Positions 17,385-25,395 of a DNA stretch of 64,000 nucleotides are shown one piece after another. The position numbers and the translations under genes were made by a program. The notes under the pieces were generated by a model. The model saw only the letters and a list, made by a program, of their open reading frames with translations. It was not told the DNA's origin and searched no databases. Positions within the stretch are counted from its first letter, which is position 1. Each line of letters begins with the position of its first letter. The stretch is from Edwardsiella anguillarum (GTDB taxonomy: Bacteria; Pseudomonadota; Gammaproteobacteria; Enterobacterales; Enterobacteriaceae), in assembly GCF_008801815.1 (NCBI RefSeq), contig NZ_VZOX01000005.1. One strand, written 5' to 3'.

Positions 17385-17963
17385 ATGTCATTTGAATTAC
17401 CTGCATTACCGTACGCCATGAATGCGCTGGAACCGCATATCTCCGCCGAAACGCTGGAATACCACTACGGTAAGCACCACAACGCCTATGTGGTCAACCT
17501 GAATAATCTGATCAAAGGCACGGAGTTCGCAGGGAAATCGCTGGAAGAGATCGTGAAGAGCGCCTCCGGCGGTATCTTTAACAACGCCGCTCAGGTGTGG
17601 AACCACACCTTCTACTGGCACTGTCTCTCCCCGAACGGCGGCGGCGAGCCGCGCGGCGCCCTGGCTGACGCCATCAACGCCGCCTTCGGCTCATTTGCCG
17701 CGTTCAAAGACGCGTTGACCAAGTCTGCCGTCGGCAACTTCGGCTCCGGCTGGACCTGGCTGGTGAAAAAGGCGGACGGCACCCTGGCCATCGTCAACAC
17801 CGCTAACGCCGCGACCCCGCTGACCGGCGACGACAAGCCGCTGCTGACCGTGGACGTATGGGAGCACGCCTACTACATCGACTACCGTAACGCTCGCCCG
17901 GTGTACCTGGAAAACTTCTGGGCGCTGGTAAACTGGGAGTTCGTCGCCCAGAATCTGGCGTAA
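17385..17963 (+). CDS. sodB: Iron superoxide dismutase
   Basis: 192 aa cytosolic Fe-SOD. Metal ligands are His27, His74, Asp157 and His161 (HYGKHH, VWNHTFYW, DVWEHAYY). Gln70 in NNAAQVW, which hydrogen-bonds the metal-bound water, is the FeSOD form rather than the MnSOD form. AAGGAG precedes the ATG. In E. coli sodB mRNA is silenced by the sRNA RyhB near the ribosome site; I cannot confirm pairing here. A strong terminator follows. Confidence 0.98.
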   Translation: MSFELPALPYAMNALEPHISAETLEYHYGKHHNAYVVNLNNLIKGTEFAGKSLEEIVKSASGGIFNNAAQVWNHTFYWHCLSPNGGGEPRGALADAINAAFGSFAAFKDALTKSAVGNFGSGWTWLVKKADGTLAIVNTANAATPLTGDDKPLLTVDVWEHAYYIDYRNARPVYLENFWALVNWEFVAQNLA

Positions 17964-17977
17964 CCGGCCGCAGAGAT

Positions 17978-18006
17978 AAAAAAGGCGCTCACCGAGCGCC
18001 TTTTTT
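17978..18006. terminator. sodB terminator, two-way with ynhF
   Basis: GGCGCTC (17984-17990), loop ACC, GAGCGCC (17994-18000), six T. Six A on the left serve the minus-strand ynhF. Confidence 0.9.
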
Positions 18007-18025
18007 ATTTATGCCGCCCGCTGAC

Positions 18026-18115
18026 TTAGTGCAGTGCGGCGATCAGGCTGGCCACGACGATCAGCGCCAGCGCCACCACCGTTGTTACCAGAGAATACTT
18101 CAGATCGTTTTCCAT
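18026..18115 (-). CDS. ynhF: Small membrane protein YnhF
   Basis: 29 codons encoding MENDLKYSLVTTVVALALI and ending IAALH, close to E. coli YnhF (MSTDLKFSLVTT..., also 29 aa and ending TAALH), a single-helix inner-membrane protein of unknown role. GAGGTG lies 7-8 bases before the ATG. The position between sodB and purR is the same as in E. coli. The family is short enough to be missed by most gene callers. The call rests on same length, same termini and same neighbours. Confidence 0.85.
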   Translation of the reverse strand: MENDLKYSLVTTVVALALIVVASLIAALH

Positions 18116-18299
18116 CCTGACACCTCATGTTTTACGTTCCGGATCAATTTTTACTGACTTGAAAGTTCGCACAAAACCCGTGTTAAATCATTTTTACATA
18201 AATCACATCTTAAAACACGCAGAAAATCTTATGATTACATCCTGCGCAAATCGCCAATTAGTGCTTCCCCTTTTGCCTGAGATCAGACAGAATTTGCGG

Positions 18300-18428
18300 T
18301 TTACTGCCGCGTGCCGACGCTATAATTCTAAACAAGAAATGGCAAACGTCACCCTATTGCGCAAACGCGCCGGCGCCGAGCCGCGCTGTCAGGCGTATTT
18401 TCCGATGCACGCAGGCAAACGATTAACA
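18300..18428 (+). promoter_or_regulatory. purR promoter region with candidate PurR operator
   Basis: A perfect -10 TATAAT (18321-18326) has TTTACT 15 bases upstream. Downstream, AGGCAAACGATTAACA (18413-18428) matches about 11 of 16 positions of the PurR box (ACGCAAACGTTTNCGT-like), 42 bases before the ATG. purR is autoregulated in E. coli; the operator assignment here is inference. Confidence 0.45.
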
Positions 18429-18469
18429 AAACGGCGACGCAGCGCGTACGCCCAGGAGTCATTTGTTTC

Positions 18470-19495
18470 ATGGCAACGATTAAAGATGTGGCAAAGCGCG
18501 CAGGCGTATCGACCACCACGGTGTCTCACGTCATCAATAAAACCCGCTTTGTCGCCGACGAGACCAAAGCCGCCGTCTGGGAGGCCATTAAAGAACTACA
18601 CTACTCCCCCAGCGCCGTTGCCCGCAGCCTGAAGGTCAACCACACCAAATCCATCGGCCTGCTGGCGACCTCCAGCGAGGCGCCGTACTTTGCCGAGGTC
18701 ATCGAATCGGTAGAGAATAGCTGCTACAGCCAAGGCTATACCCTGATCCTGTGTAACTCCCACAATAATCTGGAGAAGCAGAAAGCCTACCTGGCCATGC
18801 TGGCGCAGAAACGCGTCGACGGCCTGCTGGTGATGTGCTCCGAATACCCGGAAAACCTGCTGGAGATCCTGGAGGACTACCGCCACATCCCGATGGTGGT
18901 CATGGACTGGGGAACCCGTCGCAGCGACTTTACCGACGCTATCCAGGACAACGCCTTCGAGGGAGGCTATCTGGCCGGCCGTTACCTGATCGAGCGTGGC
19001 CACCGCGACATTGGCGCCATCACCGGCCCGGTATCGCGCAACACCGGCGGCGGTCGACTGCGCGGCTTCCTCAAGGCGCTGCAGGAGGCCAATATCACGC
19101 CGCAGGAGTCATGGCTGGTCGAAGGCGACTTCGAGCCGGAGTCCGGCTATGCGGCGATGCAAAACATTCTGGCGCAGAAACAGCGTCCGACGGCGGTGTT
19201 TGTCGGCGGCGACATCATGGCGATGGGCGCCATTTGCGCAGCGGATGAGATGGGACTGCGCGTACCGCAGGATATCTCCGTCATCGGCTACGATAACGTG
19301 CGCAACGCCCGCTACTTTACCCCGGCGCTGACCACCATTCATCAGCCCAAGGAGCGCCTTGGCGCCATGGCGTTCGACATGCTGCTCGATCGCATTACCA
19401 GCAAGCGCGAGGACGCCCAAACCATCGAAGTACATCCTAAGCTGGTTGAGCGCCGCTCCGTGGCCGACGGACCGTTCATCGACTACCGCCGCTAA
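18470..19495 (+). CDS. purR: Purine repressor PurR (LacI family)
   Basis: 341 aa, same length as E. coli PurR and near-identical in its LacI-type helix-turn-helix (MATIKDVAKRAGVSTTTVSH) and hinge helix (SPSAVARSLKVNHTKSIG). The effector domain (about 60-341), which binds hypoxanthine or guanine, is conserved and ends SVADGPFIDYRR. It represses purine synthesis genes in the corepressor-bound form. Unlike E. coli, an ABC permease gene starts only 4 bases after the stop. Confidence 0.97.
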   Translation: MATIKDVAKRAGVSTTTVSHVINKTRFVADETKAAVWEAIKELHYSPSAVARSLKVNHTKSIGLLATSSEAPYFAEVIESVENSCYSQGYTLILCNSHNNLEKQKAYLAMLAQKRVDGLLVMCSEYPENLLEILEDYRHIPMVVMDWGTRRSDFTDAIQDNAFEGGYLAGRYLIERGHRDIGAITGPVSRNTGGGRLRGFLKALQEANITPQESWLVEGDFEPESGYAAMQNILAQKQRPTAVFVGGDIMAMGAICAADEMGLRVPQDISVIGYDNVRNARYFTPALTTIHQPKERLGAMAFDMLLDRITSKREDAQTIEVHPKLVERRSVADGPFIDYRR

Positions 19496-19499
19496 GCGC

Positions 19500-21122
19500 G
19501 TGTCTCGGCTAGTCCTGTTTCCCGCGCTGGTGCTGCTGTCCGGCGCGCTGCCGCTGGCGGCGATGGTCCCGGCAACCCTACTGCCGCTGACCGGACAGGA
19601 TGCAGGACAGGCGCTGCAGCGACTGCTGCAGTGGCCCGCGCTCGGTCACAGCCTCGGTCTGTCGCTGTGGATAGCGCTGGGGGCCAGCGCCGGAGCCCTG
19701 CTGCTGGCGCTGGCGCTGGCCGGGTTCACCCTGCGGCGTCAGCGTCAGCATGCGCTGGCGCCGGCGCTGCTGTTGGCGGCCCCCCACATCGCCCTGGCCA
19801 CCGGCCTGCTGATGCTGCTGGCGCCAACCGGCCTGCTGTGGCGCCTGATGGCGCCGCTGTTTGGCTGGCAGCAGCCGCCCGACCTGCCGCTTCCCAACGA
19901 TCCCTACGGCCTGAGCCTCTCGCTGCTCCTGCTGTTAAAAGAGACCCCCTTTTTCTATTTGCTTACCCTGAATCTGGCCGCCCGCTGCGCGGCGCCGCGG
20001 CAGCTGCGTATCGGCGCCGCGCTGGGCTATCCCCCGGCGCAGGGCTGGTGGCGTATCGTGGTTCCGCAGCTGCTGCCGGGGCTACGCCTGCCCATGTTCT
20101 GCGTCCTGGCCTTTGCCCTGTCGGCGCTGGATCTGGCGCAGTTGCTCGGTCCGCAGCGGCCGCTGCTGTTTGCGCAGCTGCTGTGGCAGTGGATTGCCGA
20201 CGGTGGGCAGACGGCGCTAGCGGCCCTCGGGGCGCTGCTGCTGATGCTCTTAAACGCGCTGGCGCTGCTGCTCTGGTATGGCATAGAGCGCCTGTGGGTC
20301 GCCGTGGGCCGCCGGCCCCCGCGACGACGCGTCGCCCTCGGCGGGTCAGCGGCCTATGCCGCCTTTTGGCCCCTGGCGCTGGCGCTGACCGCTGCGGCCT
20401 ACCTGATGCTGGTGCTGATTTCGCTGGCCCAGCGCTGGCCCTTTGCGCAACGCTGGCCGCAGCAGTGGCGCTATGACAGCTGGCTGTACAGCCTCAGTGA
20501 CTGGAGCGCCCCGCTGTGGCATACCCTGTGCATCGCGCTGGCGGTCAATCTGCTGGCGCTGATACTGGCGCTCGGCACGCTGGAGTGGTATGCCCTGAGA
20601 CGGCGGGCCCCCGGTGCCTGGCTGCTGTTGCCGCTGCTGCTGCCGCAGATGGGGCTGATCTTCGGCCTGCAGTATTTCGCCGCCCGCAGCCAGCTGCTGG
20701 GCAGCTACCCGCTGGTTATCTATGGCCAGCTGTTGTTCGTCACCCCCTACTACCTGCTGACGCTGTCCGGCGCCTGGCTGCGTTTCGATACGCGTCAGAT
20801 CCGGGTAGCGCTGGCGTTAGGTAAGACGCCCTGGCAGGCCTTTTACCGGATTAAGCTGCCGCAGATGCTGCCGGCGCTGCGGCTGACGGTGGCCTTTGGC
20901 ATCGCGGTCAGCGTCGGCATGTATCTGCCGACGCTGGGGCTGGGCGCCGGGCGGCTGCCGACCCTGGCCACGGAAACCGTCGCCTATGCCAGCGGCATCG
21001 ATCGCCGCCTGGCCGCCATCGGCGCCCTGTGGCAAACCCTGCTACCGCTGCCGGCATTTTTGCTGGCGCTGTGGCTGCCGCGGCGCGGTATACGAGGAGC
21101 AACGTCGCATGACCACCCTTAA
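19500..21122 (+). CDS. ABC transporter permease, fused two-domain (YnjC-like)
   Basis: 540 aa inner-membrane protein with two binding-protein-dependent permease halves. EAA loops are visible twice: AALGYPPAQGWWRIVVPQ in the first half and ALALGKTPWQAFYRIKLPQ in the second, each contacting the ATPase. It resembles E. coli YnjC and ThiP/SfuB-type fused permeases (thiamine or iron uptake). The GTG start is 4 bases after the purR stop with no clear ribosome site, suggesting coupling to purR; the open frame reaching back into purR is not meaningful. The downstream ATPase overlaps by 14 bases. No substrate-binding protein gene adjoins the pair. Confidence 0.8.
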   Translation: MSRLVLFPALVLLSGALPLAAMVPATLLPLTGQDAGQALQRLLQWPALGHSLGLSLWIALGASAGALLLALALAGFTLRRQRQHALAPALLLAAPHIALATGLLMLLAPTGLLWRLMAPLFGWQQPPDLPLPNDPYGLSLSLLLLLKETPFFYLLTLNLAARCAAPRQLRIGAALGYPPAQGWWRIVVPQLLPGLRLPMFCVLAFALSALDLAQLLGPQRPLLFAQLLWQWIADGGQTALAALGALLLMLLNALALLLWYGIERLWVAVGRRPPRRRVALGGSAAYAAFWPLALALTAAAYLMLVLISLAQRWPFAQRWPQQWRYDSWLYSLSDWSAPLWHTLCIALAVNLLALILALGTLEWYALRRRAPGAWLLLPLLLPQMGLIFGLQYFAARSQLLGSYPLVIYGQLLFVTPYYLLTLSGAWLRFDTRQIRVALALGKTPWQAFYRIKLPQMLPALRLTVAFGIAVSVGMYLPTLGLGAGRLPTLATETVAYASGIDRRLAAIGALWQTLLPLPAFLLALWLPRRGIRGATSHDHP

Positions 21123-21732
21123 TCTCCGCCAGCTGAGCGTCGAACTGGCCGGGCGTCCCCTGCTGGCACCGTTGACGCTGACGGTCGCGCCGGGGGAGAT
21201 CGTCACGCTGATGGGCCCCAGCGGCTGCGGCAAATCCACCCTGCTGGCCGGGATCGGCGGCCATCTGCAGCCGCCGCTGGTCGCCCGCGGCGAAGTCTGG
21301 CTGGATCGGCGCAGCCTGAGCCGCGTGCCGCCCTGGCGGCGCGGGATCGGGCTGCTGTTTCAGGATGATGTTCTGTTCCCACACCTGACTGTGGCGCAGA
21401 ATCTGCGTTTTGCCCTGCCGCCGGGGGTATCGGATGAGGCGGTGACGCGCGCGCTGCAGCAGGCGGAGCTGGCCGGACGGGGCGCCAGCTATCCCGCCGC
21501 CCTCTCAGGGGGGCAGCGCGCGCGCATCAGCGTACTGCGCACGCTGCTGGCCGCGCCCTCGGCCCTGCTGCTCGATGAGCCCTTCTCCCGCCTGGACGCC
21601 CCGCTGCGCCGCCGTTTTCGCCGCTGGGTCTACGGGCAGATCGCCGAACGCGCCATTCCCGCGATCCTAGTCACCCACGATCGCGCCGACGTTCCGCCCG
21701 ACGGACGGATCGTCACGCTGGCTGCGGCATAA
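21109..21732 (+). CDS. ABC transporter ATP-binding protein (YnjD-like)
   Basis: 207 aa ATPase paired with the fused permease. Walker A GPSGCGKST, Q-loop LLFQDDVLFPHLTV, signature LSGGQRARISVLR, Walker B ALLLDEPFSRLD and H-loop VTHD are all present, so it should be active. It resembles E. coli YnjD, a putative thiamine-type importer ATPase. It starts inside the permease's last codons after GAGGAGCAACG. Its 3' end overlaps the convergent punR by 20 bases. Confidence 0.85.
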   Translation: MTTLNLRQLSVELAGRPLLAPLTLTVAPGEIVTLMGPSGCGKSTLLAGIGGHLQPPLVARGEVWLDRRSLSRVPPWRRGIGLLFQDDVLFPHLTVAQNLRFALPPGVSDEAVTRALQQAELAGRGASYPAALSGGQRARISVLRTLLAAPSALLLDEPFSRLDAPLRRRFRRWVYGQIAERAIPAILVTHDRADVPPDGRIVTLAAA

Positions 21733-22627
21733 GCCACTCCTGATTCATGGTACGGGTATCGCCCAGATACTCCAGCAGCCACTCAAGGGCCGGCGAACGG
21801 CTGTGATCCTGCCAGGTCACACAGCAGGCGCTGTCGGGAAACGACTGGCACAGGCGCAGCGCATGCAGGCGCCCGGCGGCAATTAGCGGCTCGGCGGCGT
21901 GGGCCGGCATCAGGCCGACGCACAGCCCGGCCTCCAGACAGTCGATGGCGCACGGCCAGTCCGGCGCCACCAAGCGCCGCTGGTTATCGAGCAGCCAGGT
22001 ATCCCGCTTGGGCAACGTCCGTGAGGTATCCTCGATGCTCAGCGCCGGAAAAGGGCGCAGGCGGTCGTCGTCCACCTCGCCGTCAAACGCGGCCAGCGGG
22101 TGGTCGGGGCTGACCACGCAGCGCCAGCGCAGAAAGCCCATATCGCGGAAGGCGTAGCGCCCGCCGGCGGGTACCGCCCGCGTCGCGCCGATCGCCACCT
22201 CAACCCGCCCGTTGATCAGCGCGTCCCACACGCCGTTGAACACCTCGCTGTGGATCATCAGCTCCATATCGGGGAAGTGACGGTAAAAGTCCACTACTAG
22301 CTGCTGGCAACGCTGCGGACGGACGATGCGATCCACCGCGACATGGAACTGACCGCGCCAGCCGTTGGCGACCTGCTGACACTGGCGCCGAGTGGCATTC
22401 ATTTTTTTGATAATACTGCGGGCCTCATCGACAAAAAACGCCCCGGCCTCGGTCAACTCAACGTCACGGTGACGTCGTTCAAACAGCGGTACCGCCAGCC
22501 AGTTCTCCAGCTGACGTACGGTATAGCTAACGGCAGAGGGCACCCTATGCAGCTCCTGCGCCGCCGCGCTGAAGCTCCCGGTGCGGGCAACCGCATCCAC
22601 CACCTCCAGCGAATATTCTGACCACAT
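21713..22627 (-). CDS. punR: LysR-family regulator PunR (YdhB)
   Basis: 304 aa. The N-terminal winged helix-turn-helix is nearly identical to E. coli YdhB/PunR (SFSAAAQELHRVPSAVSYTVRQLE), followed by the LysR effector domain with conserved RYAFRDMGFL and EDTSRTLPKRDTWLLDNQ. In E. coli it activates the divergent punC in response to purine nucleosides. Same divergent arrangement here, 139 bases apart. The C-terminus is shorter than in E. coli and overlaps the end of the convergent ABC ATPase gene. Confidence 0.93.
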   Translation of the reverse strand: MWSEYSLEVVDAVARTGSFSAAAQELHRVPSAVSYTVRQLENWLAVPLFERRHRDVELTEAGAFFVDEARSIIKKMNATRRQCQQVANGWRGQFHVAVDRIVRPQRCQQLVVDFYRHFPDMELMIHSEVFNGVWDALINGRVEVAIGATRAVPAGGRYAFRDMGFLRWRCVVSPDHPLAAFDGEVDDDRLRPFPALSIEDTSRTLPKRDTWLLDNQRRLVAPDWPCAIDCLEAGLCVGLMPAHAAEPLIAAGRLHALRLCQSFPDSACCVTWQDHSRSPALEWLLEYLGDTRTMNQEWLMPQPA

Positions 22628-22682
22628 GTTCAGCCCCTCAATATTATGCTTTCAAAAATTTTCATCCATCATGCCAAATAAT

Positions 22683-22706
22683 AGCGTTTCACAACGCTGA
22701 CGTCAG
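22683..22706. promoter_or_regulatory. Overlapping palindromes between punR and punC
   Basis: AGCGTT-TCAC-AACGCT (22683-22698) is a perfect inverted repeat overlapping the 10-base palindrome CTGACGTCAG (22697-22706). Placed between divergent genes, it is a candidate PunR operator. The PunR recognition sequence is not known to me. Confidence 0.4.
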
Positions 22707-22766
22707 CCCATAAACTCTCACCCGTCACATTCTCCGCCTGCAACATATTCATAACGAGTCAAAATA

Positions 22767-23981
22767 ATGAGAAGTAAATCAGGTTTTATGATCTATCTGG
22801 CTGGCCTCAGTATGCTGGGGTACCTGGCCACCGATATGTATCTGCCCGCCTTTGGCGCCATGCGCCACGACCTGGGCGCCTCCGCTGGCGCCATCAGCGC
22901 CAGCCTGAGCATCTTTCTGGCCGGCTTTGCCTTTGCGCAGCTGCTGTGGGGACCGCTCTCCGATCGCATCGGACGCAAACCGGTTCTGCTGTTAGGGCTG
23001 GGCATGTTCGCCCTGGCCTGCCTGGGGATGCTGTGGGTCGGCAATACCACCCAGCTGCTGATCCTGCGCTTCGTGCAGGCCGTCGGGGTCTGCTCCGCGG
23101 CGGTCACCTGGCAGGCTTTGGTTATCGATCGCTACAGCAAAGGGGTCGCCAACCGCGTCTTCGCCACGGTCATGCCGCTGGTCGCCCTGTCGCCGGCGCT
23201 GGCGCCGCTGCTCGGCGCCTGGCTGCTCAACCACTTTGAATGGCAGGCTATCTTCGCCGTGCTGTTCGCCATCACTCTGCTGCTGATGATCCCGACCCTG
23301 TGTCTGCAGGAGCACCGGGCGGCGGCTAACCGTCAGGCGCCGCGCATCGGTTTCCTGCGCCTGATGCGCTCTAATGTCTTCAGCGGCAACGTGCTGATCT
23401 ACGCCGCCTGCTCCGCCGGCTTCTTCGCCTGGCTGACCGGCTCGCCGTTTATTCTGGGCGAGATGGGCTATAGCCCGAACGATATCGGCCTGAGCTATGT
23501 ACCGCAGACCATCGCCTTCCTGCTGGGCGGATACGGCTGCCGGGCGCTGCTGAGCCGCATCGGCGGTACCCTGCTGCTGCCGTGGCTGCTGGTGATCTAC
23601 TCGCTGAGCATGCTGGCGATGCTGGTGATGGCCCTCAGCTACCAGCCCGGCCTGCTAGCGCTGCTGGTCCCGTTCTGCGTCATGGCGATGATGAACGGCG
23701 CTATCTATCCTATCGTGGTGGCCAGCGCCCTGACGCCCTTCCCGAACAACAGCGGCAAAGCGGCGGCGCTGCAGAACACGCTGCAGCTGGGCGTCTGCTT
23801 CCTGGCCAGCCTGCTGGTGTCGGCGCTGATCCACATGCCGCTGCTGGCGACCTCCGCCATCATGGCCGGCACCATTCCGCTGGTTGCGCTGGGGTATTGG
23901 CTTAAAAGTGACAGCGTCACAACTATGCTGGAAAAACGCCGCGAACAGCAGCGCGGTCAGCACGCCCTCTCCCGCCGCTGA
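22767..23981 (+). CDS. punC: Purine nucleoside MFS transporter PunC (YdhC)
   Basis: 404 aa Bcr/CflA-type major facilitator with 12 membrane helices. The MFS loop motif is WGPLSDRIGRKP, and long identities to E. coli YdhC/PunC include LATDMYLPAF, LRFVQAVGVC, GSPFILGEMGYSP and IGLSYVPQTIAFL. In E. coli it supports growth on adenosine and other purine ribonucleosides under PunR control. It starts at ATG 22767 with a weak ribosome site, divergent from punR. Confidence 0.93.
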   Translation: MRSKSGFMIYLAGLSMLGYLATDMYLPAFGAMRHDLGASAGAISASLSIFLAGFAFAQLLWGPLSDRIGRKPVLLLGLGMFALACLGMLWVGNTTQLLILRFVQAVGVCSAAVTWQALVIDRYSKGVANRVFATVMPLVALSPALAPLLGAWLLNHFEWQAIFAVLFAITLLLMIPTLCLQEHRAAANRQAPRIGFLRLMRSNVFSGNVLIYAACSAGFFAWLTGSPFILGEMGYSPNDIGLSYVPQTIAFLLGGYGCRALLSRIGGTLLLPWLLVIYSLSMLAMLVMALSYQPGLLALLVPFCVMAMMNGAIYPIVVASALTPFPNNSGKAAALQNTLQLGVCFLASLLVSALIHMPLLATSAIMAGTIPLVALGYWLKSDSVTTMLEKRREQQRGQHALSRR

Positions 23982-24037
23982 TTTCCACGCCGACGCGCTG
24001 GGTCTCCCGGCGCGTCTGGCAATGTCTCCTCCCCGCC

Positions 24038-24066
24038 TTGAGCCTCTTTTCCCTCCGGCCTATACT
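24038..24066 (+). promoter_or_regulatory. cfa promoter
   Basis: TTGAGC (24038-24043), 17 bases, TATACT (24061-24066), with C directly before the -10 as sigma-S promoters prefer. The leader would be about 120 bases. E. coli cfa has a sigma-S promoter close to the gene. Confidence 0.6.
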
Positions 24067-24190
24067 GAACAGAATGTGACCAGCCTTGCGTTTTACGCAG
24101 CAGGCCGTGGACAGCAACAGCCCTCCGCTCGCTGAAAAGCCGGCGACGCCATCAGGCTGACCGTCCATCCGATTTGGCGAGGGAGCAACG

Positions 24191-25342
24191 ATGAGCGCAT
24201 CATGTGTAGAAGAGATCAGCGAACAGAATGACACCTGGCAACGCATCGCCAGCGAGATGCTGGGCCGGGCCGGGATCACACTCAACGGTGAGCGGCCCTA
24301 TGATATCCAGGTTATCCATCCGCATTTTTACCGCCGTGTACTGCAGCAGGGGTCGCTGGGGCTCGGCGAAAGCTATATGGATGGCTGGTGGCAATGCGAA
24401 CGACTAGATATCTTCTTTCATAAGGTATTGCGCGCCGGCTTGGAGCGTCAGCTACCGCACCATTGGCGCGACACCCTGCGCGTCGCCGGCGCCCGCCTGA
24501 CCAACCTGCAGTCTCGCCGCCGCGCCTGGACGGTGGGGCGCGAACACTACGATCTGGGCAACGACCTCTTCAGCCAGATGCTTGATCCCGAGATGCAGTA
24601 CTCCTGCGCCTATTGGAAGCAGGCCGAGAGCCTGGAGCAGGCACAGCGGGATAAGCTGCGTTTGATCTGTGAGAAACTTCAGCTGCGTCCCGGCATGGCC
24701 CTGCTGGACATCGGCTGTGGCTGGGGGGGGCTGGCCGCCTACGCCGCCCGCCACTACGGGGTGCGGGTCGATGGGGTGACCATCTCGGCCGAACAGCAGA
24801 AGCTGGCCGCCGCACGCTGCCACGGGTTGGATGTACGCATCCTGTTGCAGGACTACCGCGATCTGAACGCGCGCTACGATCGTATCGTCTCCGTCGGCAT
24901 GTTCGAACACGTCGGACCAAAGAACTATGCCACCTATTTCGCCGTCGCACGGCGCAATCTCAAGGATGACGGGCTGTTCCTGCTGCATACCATCGGCGCC
25001 AACCGCACCACGCCGGATGTCGACCCCTGGATCAATAAGTATATCTTCCCCAACGGCTGTCTCCCCTCGCTACGCCACATCGCCCGGGCCAGTGAGCCGC
25101 TCTTTGTGATGGAGGACTGGCATAACATCGGCGCCGACTACGACCGTACCTTGATGGCCTGGCAACAGCGCTTCCTCGCTGCCTGGCCGGCGCTGCAGCA
25201 ACGCTACTCCGAACGCTTCTTCCGCATGTTCAACTACTATCTGTGTGCCTGCGCCGGGGCGTTCCGCGCTCGCGATATCCAACTCTGGCAGGTTCTGTTC
25301 TCCCCACAGGGGATCGCTGGAGGAATACGCGCCGCGCGCTAG
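24191..25342 (+). CDS. cfa: Cyclopropane-fatty-acyl-phospholipid synthase
   Basis: 383 aa (E. coli 382). It uses S-adenosylmethionine to add a methylene bridge to unsaturated acyl chains of membrane phospholipids in stationary phase. An N-terminal lipid-handling domain (about 1-120) is followed by the methyltransferase domain with SAM motif LDIGCGWGG; further identities are GVTISAEQQKLA, VGMFEHVGPKNY and FPNGCLPS, and the reactive cysteine region is YYLCACAGAFRARDIQLWQ. It ends with a strong terminator; the E. coli neighbour ribC is not adjacent. Confidence 0.97.
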   Translation: MSASCVEEISEQNDTWQRIASEMLGRAGITLNGERPYDIQVIHPHFYRRVLQQGSLGLGESYMDGWWQCERLDIFFHKVLRAGLERQLPHHWRDTLRVAGARLTNLQSRRRAWTVGREHYDLGNDLFSQMLDPEMQYSCAYWKQAESLEQAQRDKLRLICEKLQLRPGMALLDIGCGWGGLAAYAARHYGVRVDGVTISAEQQKLAAARCHGLDVRILLQDYRDLNARYDRIVSVGMFEHVGPKNYATYFAVARRNLKDDGLFLLHTIGANRTTPDVDPWINKYIFPNGCLPSLRHIARASEPLFVMEDWHNIGADYDRTLMAWQQRFLAAWPALQQRYSERFFRMFNYYLCACAGAFRARDIQLWQVLFSPQGIAGGIRAAR

Positions 25343-25360
25343 GGAAAGGGATGCGCCAAG

Positions 25361-25395
25361 CGGGCGGCATGCTCAAGGCGTGCCGCCCGTTTTTC
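25361..25395. terminator. cfa terminator, convergent with cusA
   Basis: CGGGCGGCA (25361-25369) pairs with TGCCGCCCG (25381-25389), followed by TTTTT. It abuts the cusA stop codon on the other strand. Confidence 0.85.

Noticed and set aside
18159..18632. 157-codon ORF overlapping the start of purR
   Set aside because: It spans the purR promoter, runs out of frame into purR, and has no similarity.
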